A DNA stretch of 61,103 nucleotides from Chloroflexota bacterium (GCA_029558955.1 JAKQCW010000184.1:1-61103), one strand, 5' to 3'. Positions 1 through 21,080 are shown, counted from the first letter of the stretch. A program made the numbers and translations. Notes: generated from the letters alone by a model not told the origin.

Positions 1-404
1 ATCTCGTTCTCCATCTTCATGGCCTCCAGCAGCAGCACCGGCTGGCCCACCTCCACCTGGTCTCCCTGCTGCACCAGCACCCGCGTGATCAGGCCCGGGA
101 TCGGCGCCTTGATGCGGCCATCGCCGCTGACCGGCCGCACGATGGCCACTGTGCGGTCCTGCACCTCGACGCGATGCATGCCATCAGACGACTTGATCCA
201 GCGCAGGTTGGCATCGACTGCAATCTCGTAGGGCCGGCCGTTGACGATGATCCACTCCATCTGGTCGGGCTGGGTCACCGTCGGCGCCGTCACATCCAGG
301 GTCTCGCCGTCGCAGGTGACTGACAGGGCGCCGGCAACGCCGCTGGCGCCGGAGACATCCACCTCGAACGGCCTGCCGTCGATGAGAACATTGACTTTGA
401 TCAT
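1..404 (-). CDS. Biotin carboxyl carrier protein, 3' end cut off by the window edge
   Basis: This is the biotinyl carrier subunit of the acyl-CoA carboxylase whose other subunits lie just upstream in the operon. The start at 404 follows an AAGGAG ribosome site, 14 nt after the biotin carboxylase stop. The translation begins MIKVNVLIDGRPFEVDVSG. The visible 134 residues have an N-terminal region of unclear fold, then a typical lipoyl/biotinyl domain with IKAPIPGLITRVLVQQGDQV and the biotinylation motif EAMKMEN near residues 127-133, so the biotin Lys is present. The last part of the domain runs past position 1. Biotin on this Lys would shuttle CO2 between the carboxylase and the carboxyltransferase in the cytoplasm. 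Confidence 0.92.
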   Translation of the reverse strand, partial: MIKVNVLIDGRPFEVDVSGASGVAGALSVTCDGETLDVTAPTVTQPDQMEWIIVNGRPYEIAVDANLRWIKSSDGMHRVEVQDRTVAIVRPVSGDGRIKAPIPGLITRVLVQQGDQVEVGQPVLLLEAMKMENE

Positions 405-418
405 AGTTCACTCCTTGC

Positions 419-1906
419 TCAACCTGGCAACTGGCGGCTGGCCCGATGCCATCCCCGCAGGAACTGCGGCGGCGTCACCGACTGGCGGCCCTGCATGCGC
501 ACGGCATAGGCCACCGCCGCGGCCACGGCCAGATCGCGCGCCACCGCGTCGGACAGATTGGCCACGCTGGACAGAATGCTCCGCCGCAGAAACTCCGTGG
601 TGTAGGCGCCGCTCAGGAAATCCGGGTCCTGCATGATGAGCTGGAAGAGCGGCAGATTGGTGTGCACACCGGTGATGACGAAATCCTGCAACGAGCGCTC
701 CATGCGCTTCAGCGCGGCCGCCCGATCCTCGCCCCAGACCACCACCTTGGCCAGAATCGGATCGTAGCGCACCGGCACCGGACAGCCGCTGTGGCCATAG
801 GTGTCGACGCGCACGCGCGGGCCGCCGGGCAGCCGGAAGTGCTGCAACACGCCGGGGCTGGGCAGATAGTGATTCCAGGGATCCTCGGCGTTGATGCGGC
901 ACTGAATCGCCGCGCCGCGCAGCCGCACATCCTCCTGACGCATGGACAGCCGCTTGCCCGCGGCGATTTCGATCTGCTCGCGCACCAGGTCGCGGCGGGT
1001 GACCATCTCTGTCACCGGATGCTCCACGGTGATGCGGCCCTTGATCTCGGTGAAGTAGAAGGTGCCATCCTGGTCCAGCAGGAACTCGATGGTCACCGCG
1101 TTGTTGCAGTTTAGCAACCGGGCGATCTGCACCGCCGTGTCGTGCAGCCGAGCGCGCAGCGCCTGGGTCAGGCCGGGCGCCGGCGATTCGCAGACCAGCT
1201 TTTGATTGTTGCGCTGGATGGAGCCATCCCGCTCCCCCAGGTGGATGATGTTGCCGTAGTGGTCGCCCAGGATCTGCACGTCGATGTAGCTGGCCGGCAG
1301 AATGGCGCGCTCCAGGTAGAGGCTGTCATCGCCGAAGATGAGGCGCGCCTCGCTGCCACACTGCTGCACGGTCTTGTCCAGCGCCTCCGGCTGGCGCACC
1401 AGGCGCGCGGCGCGGCCGCGGCCGCCGCTGCACGCCTTGACCACCACCGGAAAGCCCAGCGCGGCCGCCTCGGCCTGGTACAGCTCCTGCTCATGGGCCC
1501 GGAAGGGGACCGAAGAATGCTCGGTGGTGGCAAAGCCCGCGGCCTTGACCCGCTCCAGCAGCTCGATCTTCATGCGCACGGCGCGCATCACGTCGCTGGA
1601 TGGGCCCACGAAGACGATGCCTGCCTCTTCGCACGCCGCCACAAACTCCCAATGCTCCGCCAAATAGCCGTAGCCGGGATGGATCGCCTCGGCGCCTGTC
1701 TGCTGGGCGATCTTGATGATCTGGGCGCCGTCCATGTAGCCCAGCTCGGAATGCAGCTCGACGCACTCGTCGGCCAGACGCACGTGGAGCGAATCGCGGT
1801 CAGCCGCCTCGTAGAGCACCACCGTCCAGATGCCCATGTCGCGGCATTCCCGCACGATCCGCACCGCAATCTCGCCGCGGTTGGCGATCAGGATTTTCTT
1901 GAACAT
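419..1906 (-). CDS. Biotin carboxylase subunit of acyl-CoA carboxylase, divergent active site
   Basis: It should carboxylate biotin on the carrier protein using ATP and bicarbonate. The 495 residues have the N-terminal domain (MFKKILIANRGEIAVRIVRE), an ATP-grasp domain and the C-terminal domain (RINAEDP). The length is close to that of E. coli AccC. AGGAG lies 8 nt before the ATG. Several usually invariant positions differ. The glycine loop reads KACSGGRGRAARLV (157-170). At the places of E. coli H236, N290 and Q294 there are Asn234, Lys289 and Thr293. Lys157, Gln231, Lys236, Glu287, Arg291 and Glu295 are kept. The gene starts 21 nt after the carboxyltransferase stop. Family membership is certain; whether activity or partner specificity has changed cannot be judged from sequence. 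Confidence 0.93.
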   Translation of the reverse strand: MFKKILIANRGEIAVRIVRECRDMGIWTVVLYEAADRDSLHVRLADECVELHSELGYMDGAQIIKIAQQTGAEAIHPGYGYLAEHWEFVAACEEAGIVFVGPSSDVMRAVRMKIELLERVKAAGFATTEHSSVPFRAHEQELYQAEAAALGFPVVVKACSGGRGRAARLVRQPEALDKTVQQCGSEARLIFGDDSLYLERAILPASYIDVQILGDHYGNIIHLGERDGSIQRNNQKLVCESPAPGLTQALRARLHDTAVQIARLLNCNNAVTIEFLLDQDGTFYFTEIKGRITVEHPVTEMVTRRDLVREQIEIAAGKRLSMRQEDVRLRGAAIQCRINAEDPWNHYLPSPGVLQHFRLPGGPRVRVDTYGHSGCPVPVRYDPILAKVVVWGEDRAAALKRMERSLQDFVITGVHTNLPLFQLIMQDPDFLSGAYTTEFLRRSILSSVANLSDAVARDLAVAAAVAYAVRMQGRQSVTPPQFLRGWHRASRQLPG

Positions 1907-1927
1907 GTTCGCAGCTCCTGTGGCCCG

Positions 1928-3464
<1,537 letters not shown>

Positions 3465-3475
<11 letters not shown>

Positions 3476-4418
3476 AGTAGGGTCCTCCTGTAACATGTAG
3501 AGCAGCCAGTGTCAACACAAAGCGGCCGGCGCGCCGCCACCAGCCGCGAATCTGCCAATCAAGTGCGTCGGTCGGCGGCAGGCGGCCGGCCCGACTCAGC
3601 GCGTCCGACAACAGTTCGGGGTCGAGCAAGACGTGTACTTCGCTCCAGCCAGGCTCAACCTCGGCGTTCAGCTCCAGGCCGGTGGCCGGCAGGCAGATCA
3701 CCCGCCGCGTGTCCACGGTCAGGCCTACTTGCAGCGCCTTGAGCACGGCCTCCTTGGCGCTCCAGGTGACGGTGGTCATCAGCGCCTGCTCGTCGCCCAG
3801 CGCCTGGCCGACCCAACGGATCTCGTCGGCGGCGAAGTAGGCCGCGACGAAGCTATCCGAACGCGGCGCCACACGCTCGATGTCGCCGCCAACCTGCACC
3901 AGGCCATCCGGCGGAAAGCCGGGGCTGATGCCGTAGGTCTGCCGGTCTGGCGACTTCCAGCGGCCGCCCGCGGCGTAGAGGGCGCAGAGCGCCATCTCGC
4001 TGCTGTGGCTGATGGAGAGGCTGATGGGCAGGCGCATGCCGCTGACCCGCGGCACGGGGTAGCCCAGCCGGCGCCCCGGCACAGCCACCAGCGGCGCGCC
4101 GCTGACCCAGCGGGAGCCCAGCGGCAGGTCCATGGGGGTCGCCTGGCTGTCGAAGACCACCACCGGCGCGGCGCTCTCTTCCGAGTCGCGCGCGATCACC
4201 AGGGCATCCAGCGACGGCTGTTGGCCGGTCTCCATGGCCACGTAGCGCTGCGCCAACCGCTTGGCCGCGCAGCGGCCCAGCAGCCATTCGCCGCGGCGCT
4301 TGGCCGTGGCCAACTGCGCCAGGCGTTCCCGTTCCGCCGGGCTCAACAGCCATCCAGGCGCCTCGTCGTGGATGATCTGCGGGCATTCAGCCGCGGGTTG
4401 CAGCAGCCAGTGGATCAT
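3465..4418 (-). CDS. Sfp-type 4'-phosphopantetheinyl transferase
   Basis: It transfers phosphopantetheine from CoA to carrier proteins. In the 317 residues the family motifs are clear: SISHS (135-139), GGDIERV (177-183, with Asp179 and Glu181 as Mg ligands) and WSAKEAVLKAL (219-229). The spacing between the SHS and GDIE motifs is about 40 residues, longer than I would expect. It carries an extra segment, GRWKSPDRQTYGISPGF. The gene lies between the megasynthase and the carboxylase genes on the same strand, so its natural substrate is probably the three ACP domains of that synthase. Its 3' end overlaps the carboxyltransferase 5' end. The start has only a weak ribosome site. Confidence 0.92.
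3484..3489 (-). promoter_or_regulatory. Shine-Dalgarno AGGAGG that decides the carboxyltransferase start
   Basis: A perfect AGGAGG lies inside the last codons of the PPTase gene, 8 nt upstream of the TTG at 3475 and 20 nt upstream of the ATG at 3463. The ATG at 3496 lies upstream of it and has no ribosome site of its own. This favours the TTG start. Confidence 0.6.
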
Positions 4419-4627
4419 GGGGTCACATACAGCTCAACAAGCCATCGGTCACGAAACTCTTGTGTCTTTGTCGCCTGAATAGCCGCTCGGGTCGGTTTAT
4501 GCGCAGCCACCGAGCCCGCCATTTTCATCAACGGTTGTGCGCCCGGCGCACCGATGTCCGATCTGAAGTGACCGGGTGACAAGGCGAGCCGCATGAGCTG
4601 CTGCCGCCTTGTCACCCGGTCGCGCTG
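4419..4627. other. 209-bp gap between megasynthase and PPTase, with a dispersed repeat and a long hairpin
   Basis: The part at 4481-4559 is a diverged copy of a block found at 60696-60768. Both contain GAGCCCGCCATTTTCATCAA. The rest is a 17-bp hairpin listed separately. I see no gene here. Confidence 0.6.
4570..4621 (-). terminator. Long perfect hairpin just after the megasynthase stop
   Basis: GACCGGGTGACAAGGCG (4570-4586) is perfectly complementary to CGCCTTGTCACCCGGTC (4605-4621), with an 18-nt loop. It begins 7 nt after the megasynthase stop. No T-run follows on the minus strand, so it may be an mRNA-stabilising or attenuating structure and not a strong intrinsic terminator. It could lower expression of the PPTase and carboxylase relative to the synthase. 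Confidence 0.5.
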
Positions 4628-13372
<8,745 letters not shown>

Positions 13373-13386
13373 GGTTATTAGCCCTG

Positions 13387-15018
<1,632 letters not shown>

Positions 15019-15051
15019 GGTGTAGTGCCTCCGACAGGTTTTAGAGTCTAG

Positions 15052-15118
15052 CCGGCGGGTGCGAGCACATGGATTGCGTAGGCTGCCGTATCGAAATCCA
15101 CGTGCCCACACCCGCCGG
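15052..15118. repeat. Hairpin repeat family E, copy 1
   Basis: An inverted repeat with 24-nt arms (15052-15075 and 15095-15118, 21 of 24 paired) starts CCGGCGGGTG. Read on the minus strand its loop is TCGATACGGCAGCCTACG, close to the loop of copy 3 at 45769-45787. Confidence 0.75.
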
Positions 15119-15179
15119 CGGGCCAAACGTTGGTTTCGGTACGTCTCAGAAGGCTACTCAACCAACGGGTGCCCGCCGG
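15115..15179. repeat. Hairpin repeat family E, copy 2
   Basis: The arms CCGGCGGGCC...GTTGGTT (15115-15135) and AACCAACGGGTGCCCGCCGG (15160-15179) enclose a 24-nt loop that starts TCGGTACG and ends GGCTACTC. It overlaps copy 1 by four bases and lies in the opposite orientation. Confidence 0.7.
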
Positions 15180-15345
15180 CCGAGTAGCCACGAAGAATGC
15201 CCAAATGTCCGCGCCATTTACGCATGGCGCACTGCGTCAAATGTCCGTTTTAAGCCAAAGGCAGACGCATTTCGGTTCGTCCGTTTGGACTGGCCTACAT
15301 GGTCTGCCTCTGCAACGCAAGCGACACTATTCAACTGACAGGGTC

Positions 15346-15354
15346 AGTATACCA
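15346..15354 (-). promoter_or_regulatory. Possible extended -10 promoter of the megasynthase operon
   Basis: The minus strand reads TGGTATACT, an extended -10 (TGn plus TATACT), in the only AT-rich part of the gap. No good -35 is visible. It would give a leader of roughly 320 nt carrying the two family E hairpins. Confidence 0.3.
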
Positions 15355-15689
15355 CCTCTTTGTGAAATTAGGTATGAGCTAGATCATAAAACAGCACAGA
15401 TTGTGAACTGTTTTGATGAGTATACCCCAGAAATCCCTACGCGCAAACCCATGAAACCAGGCGCAGCGATCCAAACAGGCTGGCTGCCGAGGCGGCGTCG
15501 AGCCTTCGGGCGGGGTCAGCGCGTTCGGCGCACAACGGCCAGACCCGGCTGAAGCCTCGACTCCGGCCGTCATCGGAACCCTGCACAAGATCGACCAGAC
15601 CCGGCTGAAGCCTCGACTCCGGCCGTCTTTGGAACTGCACCGCACGATGCTGAACATGCCCGGCCACGGTTCAGCCCAGCGGCGCGGGC

Positions 15690-16943
15690 TCACTCATAGC
15701 GCAGCGCGTCGATAGGGTTCAGCCCGGCCGCGCGCGTCGCAGGATAGATGCCGAAGAAGAGGCCCACCGCCAGCGAAAAACCGGTGGCCAGCAACACGCT
15801 CTGCGCAGTCACCACCGCGGTCAGATCGTCTTGCAGGTTGGAGATCAGCACCGCGCCGGCCCAGCCCAGGCCGATGCCGATCAGTCCGCCGATCAGCGAC
15901 AGCACCATGGCCTCAATCAGGAACTGCAAGAGGATGTCGCGCCGCCGCGCGCCCACCGCCTTGCGGATGCCGATCTCGCGCGTGCGCTCGGTGACCGAGA
16001 CCAGCATGATGTTCATGATGCCGATGCCCCCTACCAACAGCGAGATGGCCGCGATCGCGCCCAGAAAGAGGGTGATGACGCCGGTGATCTGCCCGAAAAT
16101 GGCCACCAGATCAGCCTGGTTGATCACGGTGAAGTCATCGTCGCCGCGGAACTGGATGTTGTGGCGCTGGCGCAGCAGCTCCTCGATCTGCTGCCGCGCC
16201 TCGTCCATCTGCTCCTCCGCCACCACCTGGGTGTAGATCACCGAGAGCAGCGGCTCGCCGCGCGAGTTGCGCAGGGCTGGCGTCAACCGCTCCTGCATGG
16301 TGGTCAGCGGCACAAAGATCAGGTCGTCCTCGCTGCCGAATGCGCCGCCCCCCTTCTCCTCCATCACTCCGATCACCTCGAAGGGGATGTTGTCGATCTT
16401 GATGGTGCGGCCGATGGGGTACTCGTCGGCGCCGAAAAGCCGCTCCATGGCCCGCACCCCCAACACCGCCACCCGCGTCCGGGCGGCCACATCCTGATCG
16501 GAGATGAAGCTGCCCTCGCCCACGTAGGAGTTGCGCACATCCTGGTAGTCATTGGTGACGCCGGAGATCTGCAAGTTCAGGTTGTTACGCTGATAGGTCA
16601 CGTTGGCCGCGGTGTTCACCTCCGCCGCGGCGCGGACCACCAGGGGCGCGTTGAAGGGGTCGCTGATGGCCGCGTAGTCGCTCTGAGTCAGCGATGGCTC
16701 GAAGCTGCGCATGCCCGGCGGGCCGGCGCTGCTCTCGTTGACGTTGACCGGAACCACGAACAACAGGTTGGTGCCTGCACCCTGCAACTGCTCACGGATC
16801 AGGTTCTCCACCCCCTGGCCGACGGAGAGCAGCGTGATCACCGCGCCCACGCCGATGATGATGCCCAACATGGTGAGCACCGCCCGCAGCTTGTTGGCTG
16901 ACAGGCCGCGCATGGCCACACGCAAGGACTCTACAAGGTTCAT
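15690..16943 (-). CDS. MacB/FtsX-type ABC transporter permease
   Basis: This is the membrane subunit of an ABC exporter. Its 417 residues have one N-terminal membrane helix ([20 protein letters not shown]), a large extracytoplasmic MacB-type domain (about 45-280) and three C-terminal helices with the family signature [19 protein letters not shown]. The start overlaps the stop of the ATPase gene by 4 bp (ATGA). The adaptor protein lies upstream in the same operon, so the three genes form a MacA-MacB-like export pump split into separate ATPase and permease. The substrate is unknown; macrolide, peptide or lipoprotein export are the family precedents. Confidence 0.93.
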   Translation of the reverse strand: MNLVESLRVAMRGLSANKLRAVLTMLGIIIGVGAVITLLSVGQGVENLIREQLQGAGTNLLFVVPVNVNESSAGPPGMRSFEPSLTQSDYAAISDPFNAPLVVRAAAEVNTAANVTYQRNNLNLQISGVTNDYQDVRNSYVGEGSFISDQDVAARTRVAVLGVRAMERLFGADEYPIGRTIKIDNIPFEVIGVMEEKGGGAFGSEDDLIFVPLTTMQERLTPALRNSRGEPLLSVIYTQVVAEEQMDEARQQIEELLRQRHNIQFRGDDDFTVINQADLVAIFGQITGVITLFLGAIAAISLLVGGIGIMNIMLVSVTERTREIGIRKAVGARRRDILLQFLIEAMVLSLIGGLIGIGLGWAGAVLISNLQDDLTAVVTAQSVLLATGFSLAVGLFFGIYPATRAAGLNPIDALRYE

Positions 16944-17716
16944 ATCGACGGATCCTCGCCCTGGGCGACCAGATCACGCACCCGCTTGTCGTAGGCCCGC
17001 TCGCCGGCCCGCCGCTGGTGCAAGACGGGGGCATCCTCCACGATCTGGCCATCCATCAGGCGGACGATGCGCCGCGTGTGTTCGGCGATATCAGGCTCGT
17101 GGGTCACGAAGACCACGGTGATGCCCTGGCGCTCGTTCAGATCCTGGAAGATGGCCATGATCTCGGCGCCGGACTTGGAATCCAGATTGCCCGTGGGCTC
17201 GTCGGCCAGGATGATGGCCGGATCGTTGATCAGGGCGCGGGCGATGGCCACCCGCTGCTGCTGGCCGCCGGACAGTTCGTTGGGCCGATGGTGCAGCCGT
17301 TCGCCCAGGCCGACGCGCTGCAAGGCTGCCACGGCCCGCTCGCGCCGGTTCTTGCCCCCCGCGTAGACCAGCGGCAGCTCCACGTTCTGCAAGGCGGTGG
17401 TGCGGGGCAAGAGGTTGAAGCTCTGGAAGACGAAGCCGATCTTGCGGCTGCGCACCCCAGCCAACTGATCGTCGCTCAGGCTGTTGACGTCGATCCCGTC
17501 CAGCAGATATTGTCCGCTGGTCGCCTGATCGAGGCAGCCGATGATGTTCATCAGGGTGGATTTGCCCGAGCCGGAAGGCCCCATGATGGAGACCATCTCG
17601 CCCGGCTGGACTTGCAGCGAGGCCCCGCTCAGCGCGTGCACCTCCACGTCGCCCATGCGGTAGACCTTGGTGACGTTGCGAATCTCGATGACTGGTTGCG
17701 GCGTTGCGGCGCTCAT
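16940..17716 (-). CDS. MacB/LolD-type ABC transporter ATP-binding protein
   Basis: This 258-residue ATPase drives the adjacent FtsX-type permease. It shows Walker A ([12 protein letters not shown]), the ABC signature ([15 protein letters not shown]) and Walker B with the family-specific [12 protein letters not shown]. It starts 3 nt after the adaptor stop and overlaps the permease start by 4 bp, so the three are translationally linked. The C-terminal 25 residues are a charged tail. Confidence 0.95.
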   Translation of the reverse strand: MSAATPQPVIEIRNVTKVYRMGDVEVHALSGASLQVQPGEMVSIMGPSGSGKSTLMNIIGCLDQATSGQYLLDGIDVNSLSDDQLAGVRSRKIGFVFQSFNLLPRTTALQNVELPLVYAGGKNRRERAVAALQRVGLGERLHHRPNELSGGQQQRVAIARALINDPAIILADEPTGNLDSKSGAEIMAIFQDLNERQGITVVFVTHEPDIAEHTRRIVRLMDGQIVEDAPVLHQRRAGERAYDKRVRDLVAQGEDPSI

Positions 17717-17719
17717 GGC

Positions 17720-19183
17720 TCATCCACCGAACATGCTGCTGCGCAGGCGGTCCAGGCCGGTGCCGGAGCGGATGGCCAACACGTCGCCCTGGCTCAGGCC
17801 GCTGAGCACCTCGCTGTATTGCTCGTTGCGTGCGCCCAACTGCACCTCGGTGCGGGTTGGCAGGCCATCCACCAGCTTCTCCACATAGGCCCGACCGGTG
17901 GAACGGTCGATCTGAATGCTGCGGTTGGGGATCAGGAGCACGTCGTTCAATTCCTGGGTGATGATGCTGGCCGTGGCGCTCAGCCCGCTGCGCAGCGCGG
18001 CGTCGGTCTCATCGATCACCACCGTCACATCGTAGGAAACGGTGCCGCCGGAGCTGGTGGGCGTGGCCGCGATGGAGGAAATGTGGCCGGTCAGTTGGGC
18101 GTCCGGCGCGGAGTCCAGCGTCACACGCACCATCTGCCCCTGGCTCAGCTTGCCGATGTCGATCTCATCCACGCCGATGTTGATATGGAAGCCTGAGAGG
18201 TCGGTGATCACTGCGGCCGGCTGGGCCGCGCTGGGCAGCTCCCCCACGGCCACGTTCAGCGCCGTCACGATGCCGTCGCTGGGGCTGACCAGCTCGCTGT
18301 TTCTGCGCGTCAACTGCGCCTGCTCCACCGACAACTGCCCCTGGGTCACCTGAGCCTCGGCGATGGTCAGGTCGCTGGCGCTGGGCCCGGCGTGCAGCTT
18401 GGCCAGGTTCGCCTCGGCCTGGGCCAGCGAGGCCTGAGCCTGGGCCACGGCCGCCTTGGCCTGGGCGATCTGGGCCCGACCGGAGGCCAACTGGGCAGCC
18501 GTGGCCGGCGCGGTGCTGATGCGGTAGTTGGCGGCCGCGGTCTCGTAGTCGATGGTGGCCTGCTGCAACTGCAAGGCCTGCGGCATCATGCCGACGTTGG
18601 GCTGCCCCGCGATCTGGTCGTAGGCCGCCTGAGCCTGGTCGCGCACCACACGGGCGCGCTCCAGGCTGGCCGCGGCGGCCTGCTTCTGATCCTCTGTCGC
18701 GCCGGTCTGCAAGGCGGTGTAAGCCGCCTCGGCGCTGGCCAGCGCGGCCTGGGCGCTTTCGACCGAAGCCTCGGCGCTGGCGACTGCGGTCTGGGCCGCG
18801 GCCAGATCGACCTCCTCCGGGGGGGTCTTGAGACGTTCCAACTGCGCTTGGCTGATGATCAGGGCGGTCTCGGCCTGCGCCAACGCCAGGTCCAGATCTT
18901 CGGTCTCCAGCCGGGCCAGCACCTGGCCCGCCGTCACCTGGTCCCCCTTGGCCACCAGCACCTCGCCGACGCGGCCGGCGCCGCGGAAGATCAAGGCGCG
19001 TTGGCCCTCAGGCTCGATGGCGCCGGTGGCGCTGACGGTGGAGATCAACGCGCCGCGCTCCACCGTCAGCGTCTCGTAGTCGGGCGCCGGCGCCTCCTTG
19101 GCCTGGCCGGTGAAACGGTAGAGCAGAAGGCTGCCTGCCACCACCAGGGCAATGATCGCAACAATTGTCAACGGTCGTCGCAT
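17720..19183 (-). CDS. MacA/HlyD-like efflux adaptor protein
   Basis: This 487-residue adaptor is anchored by an N-terminal signal helix (MRRPLTIVAIIALVVAGSLL). It then has a barrel-sandwich (lipoyl-like) half near GAGRVGEVLVAKGDQVTAGQ, a long Ala/Gln/Glu-rich coiled-coil hairpin (about 95-270) and beta-barrel domains. It would couple the ABC pump to the outside. I chose the ATG at 19183; a longer reading that enters the neighbouring gene in another frame is not credible. The coiled coil has internal repeats such as ASAEASVESAQAALASAEAA. The gene lies 20 nt after the Yip1-like gene and 3 nt before the ATPase. Confidence 0.92.
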   Translation of the reverse strand: MRRPLTIVAIIALVVAGSLLLYRFTGQAKEAPAPDYETLTVERGALISTVSATGAIEPEGQRALIFRGAGRVGEVLVAKGDQVTAGQVLARLETEDLDLALAQAETALIISQAQLERLKTPPEEVDLAAAQTAVASAEASVESAQAALASAEAAYTALQTGATEDQKQAAAASLERARVVRDQAQAAYDQIAGQPNVGMMPQALQLQQATIDYETAAANYRISTAPATAAQLASGRAQIAQAKAAVAQAQASLAQAEANLAKLHAGPSASDLTIAEAQVTQGQLSVEQAQLTRRNSELVSPSDGIVTALNVAVGELPSAAQPAAVITDLSGFHINIGVDEIDIGKLSQGQMVRVTLDSAPDAQLTGHISSIAATPTSSGGTVSYDVTVVIDETDAALRSGLSATASIITQELNDVLLIPNRSIQIDRSTGRAYVEKLVDGLPTRTEVQLGARNEQYSEVLSGLSQGDVLAIRSGTGLDRLRSSMFGG

Positions 19184-19203
19184 GTTCGTTCTCGTTTCGT
19201 GGG

Positions 19204-19962
19204 CTACAGGCCAAAGGAGAGCCGGGCGGCCAAGAGGCTGGGCGCGACGCGCACCGCCAGATAGACCATGGCGTAGACGATGGTCAGAGCCCAGGCGCCG
19301 CCGCGCGGCCGCGCCGCCTTGATCAGCGCATAGATCAGCGCCAGATGCCACAGCCAGAAGAGATCCACCTGGCCGGCCAGCAGCCAGAGTAGGTTGCCGG
19401 CGTCGGCCACCAGGTCGCCGGTGGAGAAGAAGTAGCTCAGGCCGGGGTTGACCCGCACCGCGCCGGTGGCCAGCACCCAACCGGCATCCACCAGGGAGCG
19501 CAGCGCGAAAGGCAGCCAGGTCCAGCTCACGGCCGCAACCAACGGGGCGTATTTGAGCTCCCCGCCGCCGATCGCCAGGCCGATGAACAGCAGACCTGCT
19601 GCGAACAGCCAGCCGACCACCAGCCCCAGCGCGCCGGTGACAAAGGTCGTGGCGGCCAGGAACTGCGGGCTGGAGAAGCGGGCCATCTGCTGGCGCATCT
19701 GCTCCTGCTGGGCCGCGGTCATGGTCTGCATCTGGTCGCCCAACGCCTGCATCGCGGCGGCCTGCTGCTGGGCGGCCTGCCGGCTCAGCTCCTCGGCGCT
19801 GACCATCAGCAACAGCGCTGTGGCAGCCAGACAGAGCAGCCCGGGCAGCAGCCACTTCCAGCGGGGATGGGCCAGCACGTAGGCCAGGGCGGCGCGCGGC
19901 CGGTCGATGATCCCGATCAGAAGTGCTGAGCTACGCATGGGTTTGCCTGTGGTATCCTCCAT
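19204..19962 (-). CDS. Yip1-domain membrane protein
   Basis: The protein has 252 residues and about five hydrophobic segments. A short N-terminal cytoplasmic part is followed by a helix near 34-55, a Gln/Met-rich stretch (QQAAAMQALGDQMQTMTAAQ, about 62-95) and helices in the second half (GALGLVVGWLFAAGLLFIGL). The pattern fits the bacterial Yip1 family. It is the first gene of the exporter operon. An AAAGGA site precedes the ATG at 19962; the ATG at 19941 is an alternative. Its job in the export pump is not known. Confidence 0.75.
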   Translation of the reverse strand: MEDTTGKPMRSSALLIGIIDRPRAALAYVLAHPRWKWLLPGLLCLAATALLLMVSAEELSRQAAQQQAAAMQALGDQMQTMTAAQQEQMRQQMARFSSPQFLAATTFVTGALGLVVGWLFAAGLLFIGLAIGGGELKYAPLVAAVSWTWLPFALRSLVDAGWVLATGAVRVNPGLSYFFSTGDLVADAGNLLWLLAGQVDLFWLWHLALIYALIKAARPRGGAWALTIVYAMVYLAVRVAPSLLAARLSFGL

Positions 19963-20072
19963 AGCAGTTATTCCTTTGGTCAGTCAACTGGACAGCCAAT
20001 GTTCCATACGTCACACGAAAAGTCAAGTCCTGCATAATGCCCGTCATGACCTGCACGGCGCTTTGTCGAAAG

Positions 20073-20101
20073 TTGCACAATCATAGCAAACGTGATATTA
20101 T
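20073..20101 (+). promoter_or_regulatory. Sigma70-type promoter of rex
   Basis: TTGCAC (20073-20078) and TATTAT (20096-20101) are separated by exactly 17 nt. The rex start codon lies about 75 nt downstream. Confidence 0.7.
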
Positions 20102-20175
20102 GCGCGTTGGTTACTTCACAAGTCCCGGACAAGCCGGTGGACTGAATAACTCGCAAAACAAGGAGGCAGACCACA

Positions 20176-20799
20176 ATGGGTGACAGACAGGTTCCGGACA
20201 TCGTCGTTGGCCGGTTGCCCATCTACCTGAGAGCGCTTACCTTTCTCAAGGCGGACAACCGCGAGATCACGTCGTCGCAAGAACTTGGCGACCGCCTTGG
20301 TATCAGCTCTGCACAGATCCGCAAAGACCTATCGCATTTCGGCGAGTTTGGCAAGCAGGGCACCGGCTACGAAATTCGCTATCTGGAGGACAATCTCCGG
20401 GAGATCCTGCATGTCGATCGCATGTGGGACGTGGTGCTGGTCGGCGCGGGCGACCTGGGCAATGCCTTGGCCAGCTACAAAGGCTTTGCCGACCGCGGCT
20501 TCCGCGTCGCGGCCGTTTTCGACGCTGCCCCGGAAAAGGTCGGCCAAAAACTGCCGGGCGGGCTGGTGATCGAAGACGTGAACACCCTGGAAACGCGCGT
20601 GCGTGAGGCTGGCTGGAAGATCGGCATCATCGCGGTGCCGGCCGACGCGGCCCAGAAGGTGGCCAGCACACTGATCGGCGCCGGCGTCGTTGCGCTGCTC
20701 AACTATGCGCCCATCTCGCTGATCGCGCCCTCCACCGTGCGCGTGGAGCAGATCGATCCCACCGTTCACCTGCAACACCTGACCTATTATCTGGGTTGA
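20176..20799 (+). CDS. rex: Redox-sensing transcriptional repressor Rex
   Basis: Rex represses fermentation and respiration genes and leaves DNA when NADH binds. The 207 residues fit the family length: a winged-helix DNA-binding domain (residues 12-80, with [22 protein letters not shown]) and a Rossmann domain with GAGDLG at 90-95. A strong AAGGAGG site precedes the ATG. A terminator follows, so the gene is probably transcribed alone from its own promoter. The genes that follow encode a ferredoxin-linked oxidoreductase, a plausible though untested part of the Rex redox context. Confidence 0.96.
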   Translation: MGDRQVPDIVVGRLPIYLRALTFLKADNREITSSQELGDRLGISSAQIRKDLSHFGEFGKQGTGYEIRYLEDNLREILHVDRMWDVVLVGAGDLGNALASYKGFADRGFRVAAVFDAAPEKVGQKLPGGLVIEDVNTLETRVREAGWKIGIIAVPADAAQKVASTLIGAGVVALLNYAPISLIAPSTVRVEQIDPTVHLQHLTYYLG

Positions 20800-20825
20800 C
20801 GATCCCGCCACCCCTGGCGGTGTTC

Positions 20826-20871
20826 CAGACAAATCAGCCCTGAGGTGTGTACCTCAGGGCTGATTTGTCTG
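20826..20871 (+). terminator. Rex terminator hairpin
   Basis: A perfect 21-bp stem (20826-20846 with 20851-20871) with the loop GTGT lies 26 nt after the rex stop. The 3' arm ends in TGATTTGTCTG. Confidence 0.85.
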
Positions 20872-20982
20872 CCCGGCCGCCGGCCCCGTGAAGTGGCATG
20901 GTTGCGGGTGGGCTGAGGCCAAATTCGTGGCAAATCGGCCCAAAGTATGATGCTCGTCATGTACCAACCGCCCAGAATAAGG

Positions 20983-20988
20983 TATAAT
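20983..20988 (+). promoter_or_regulatory. Perfect -10 box TATAAT ahead of the CBS-domain gene
   Basis: TATAAT stands about 95 nt upstream of the CBS gene start. The -35 region is weak, so the promoter may need an activator. Confidence 0.5.
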
Positions 20989-21080
20989 GGGCTCACAGAC
21001 AGACGCTCAACGTCTGAACGCGGCCCATCGCCACAGGCTGATCACACCGCCCAGACGCGTTGCTTTCAAGGATAACCCAC

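Larger units (their letters stand above)
15019..15689. other. 670-bp intergenic region: hairpin repeats, AT-rich patch and family C repeats
   Basis: No gene is seen. Next to the acyl-CoA dehydrogenase are two hairpin-repeat copies. An AT-rich part (about 15340-15425) holds a possible promoter for the minus-strand operon. At 15547-15626 the block AGACCCGGCTGAAGCCTCGA is present twice, and this is dispersed family C. A small palindrome (GCGCCAT/ATGGCGC) lies at 15211-15230. Confidence 0.6.

Noticed and set aside
4415-4615. Small minus-strand gene between the megasynthase and the PPTase
   Set aside because: It lies over the dispersed repeat and one arm of the hairpin, with no ribosome site or family match.
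15393-15413. CRP/FNR-like palindrome ACAGCACAGATTGTGAACTGT
   Set aside because: Only part of the positions pair, and it matches neither consensus well enough to call.
19184-19855. Extension of the MacA-like adaptor to 711 residues
   Set aside because: The extra 224 residues are the Yip1-like gene read in another frame. The ATG at 19183 is followed by a proper signal helix.
20104-20121. Rex operator in the rex promoter region
   Set aside because: TTCACAA is present at 20115-20121 but the opposite half-site TTGTGAA is missing at the expected spacing.
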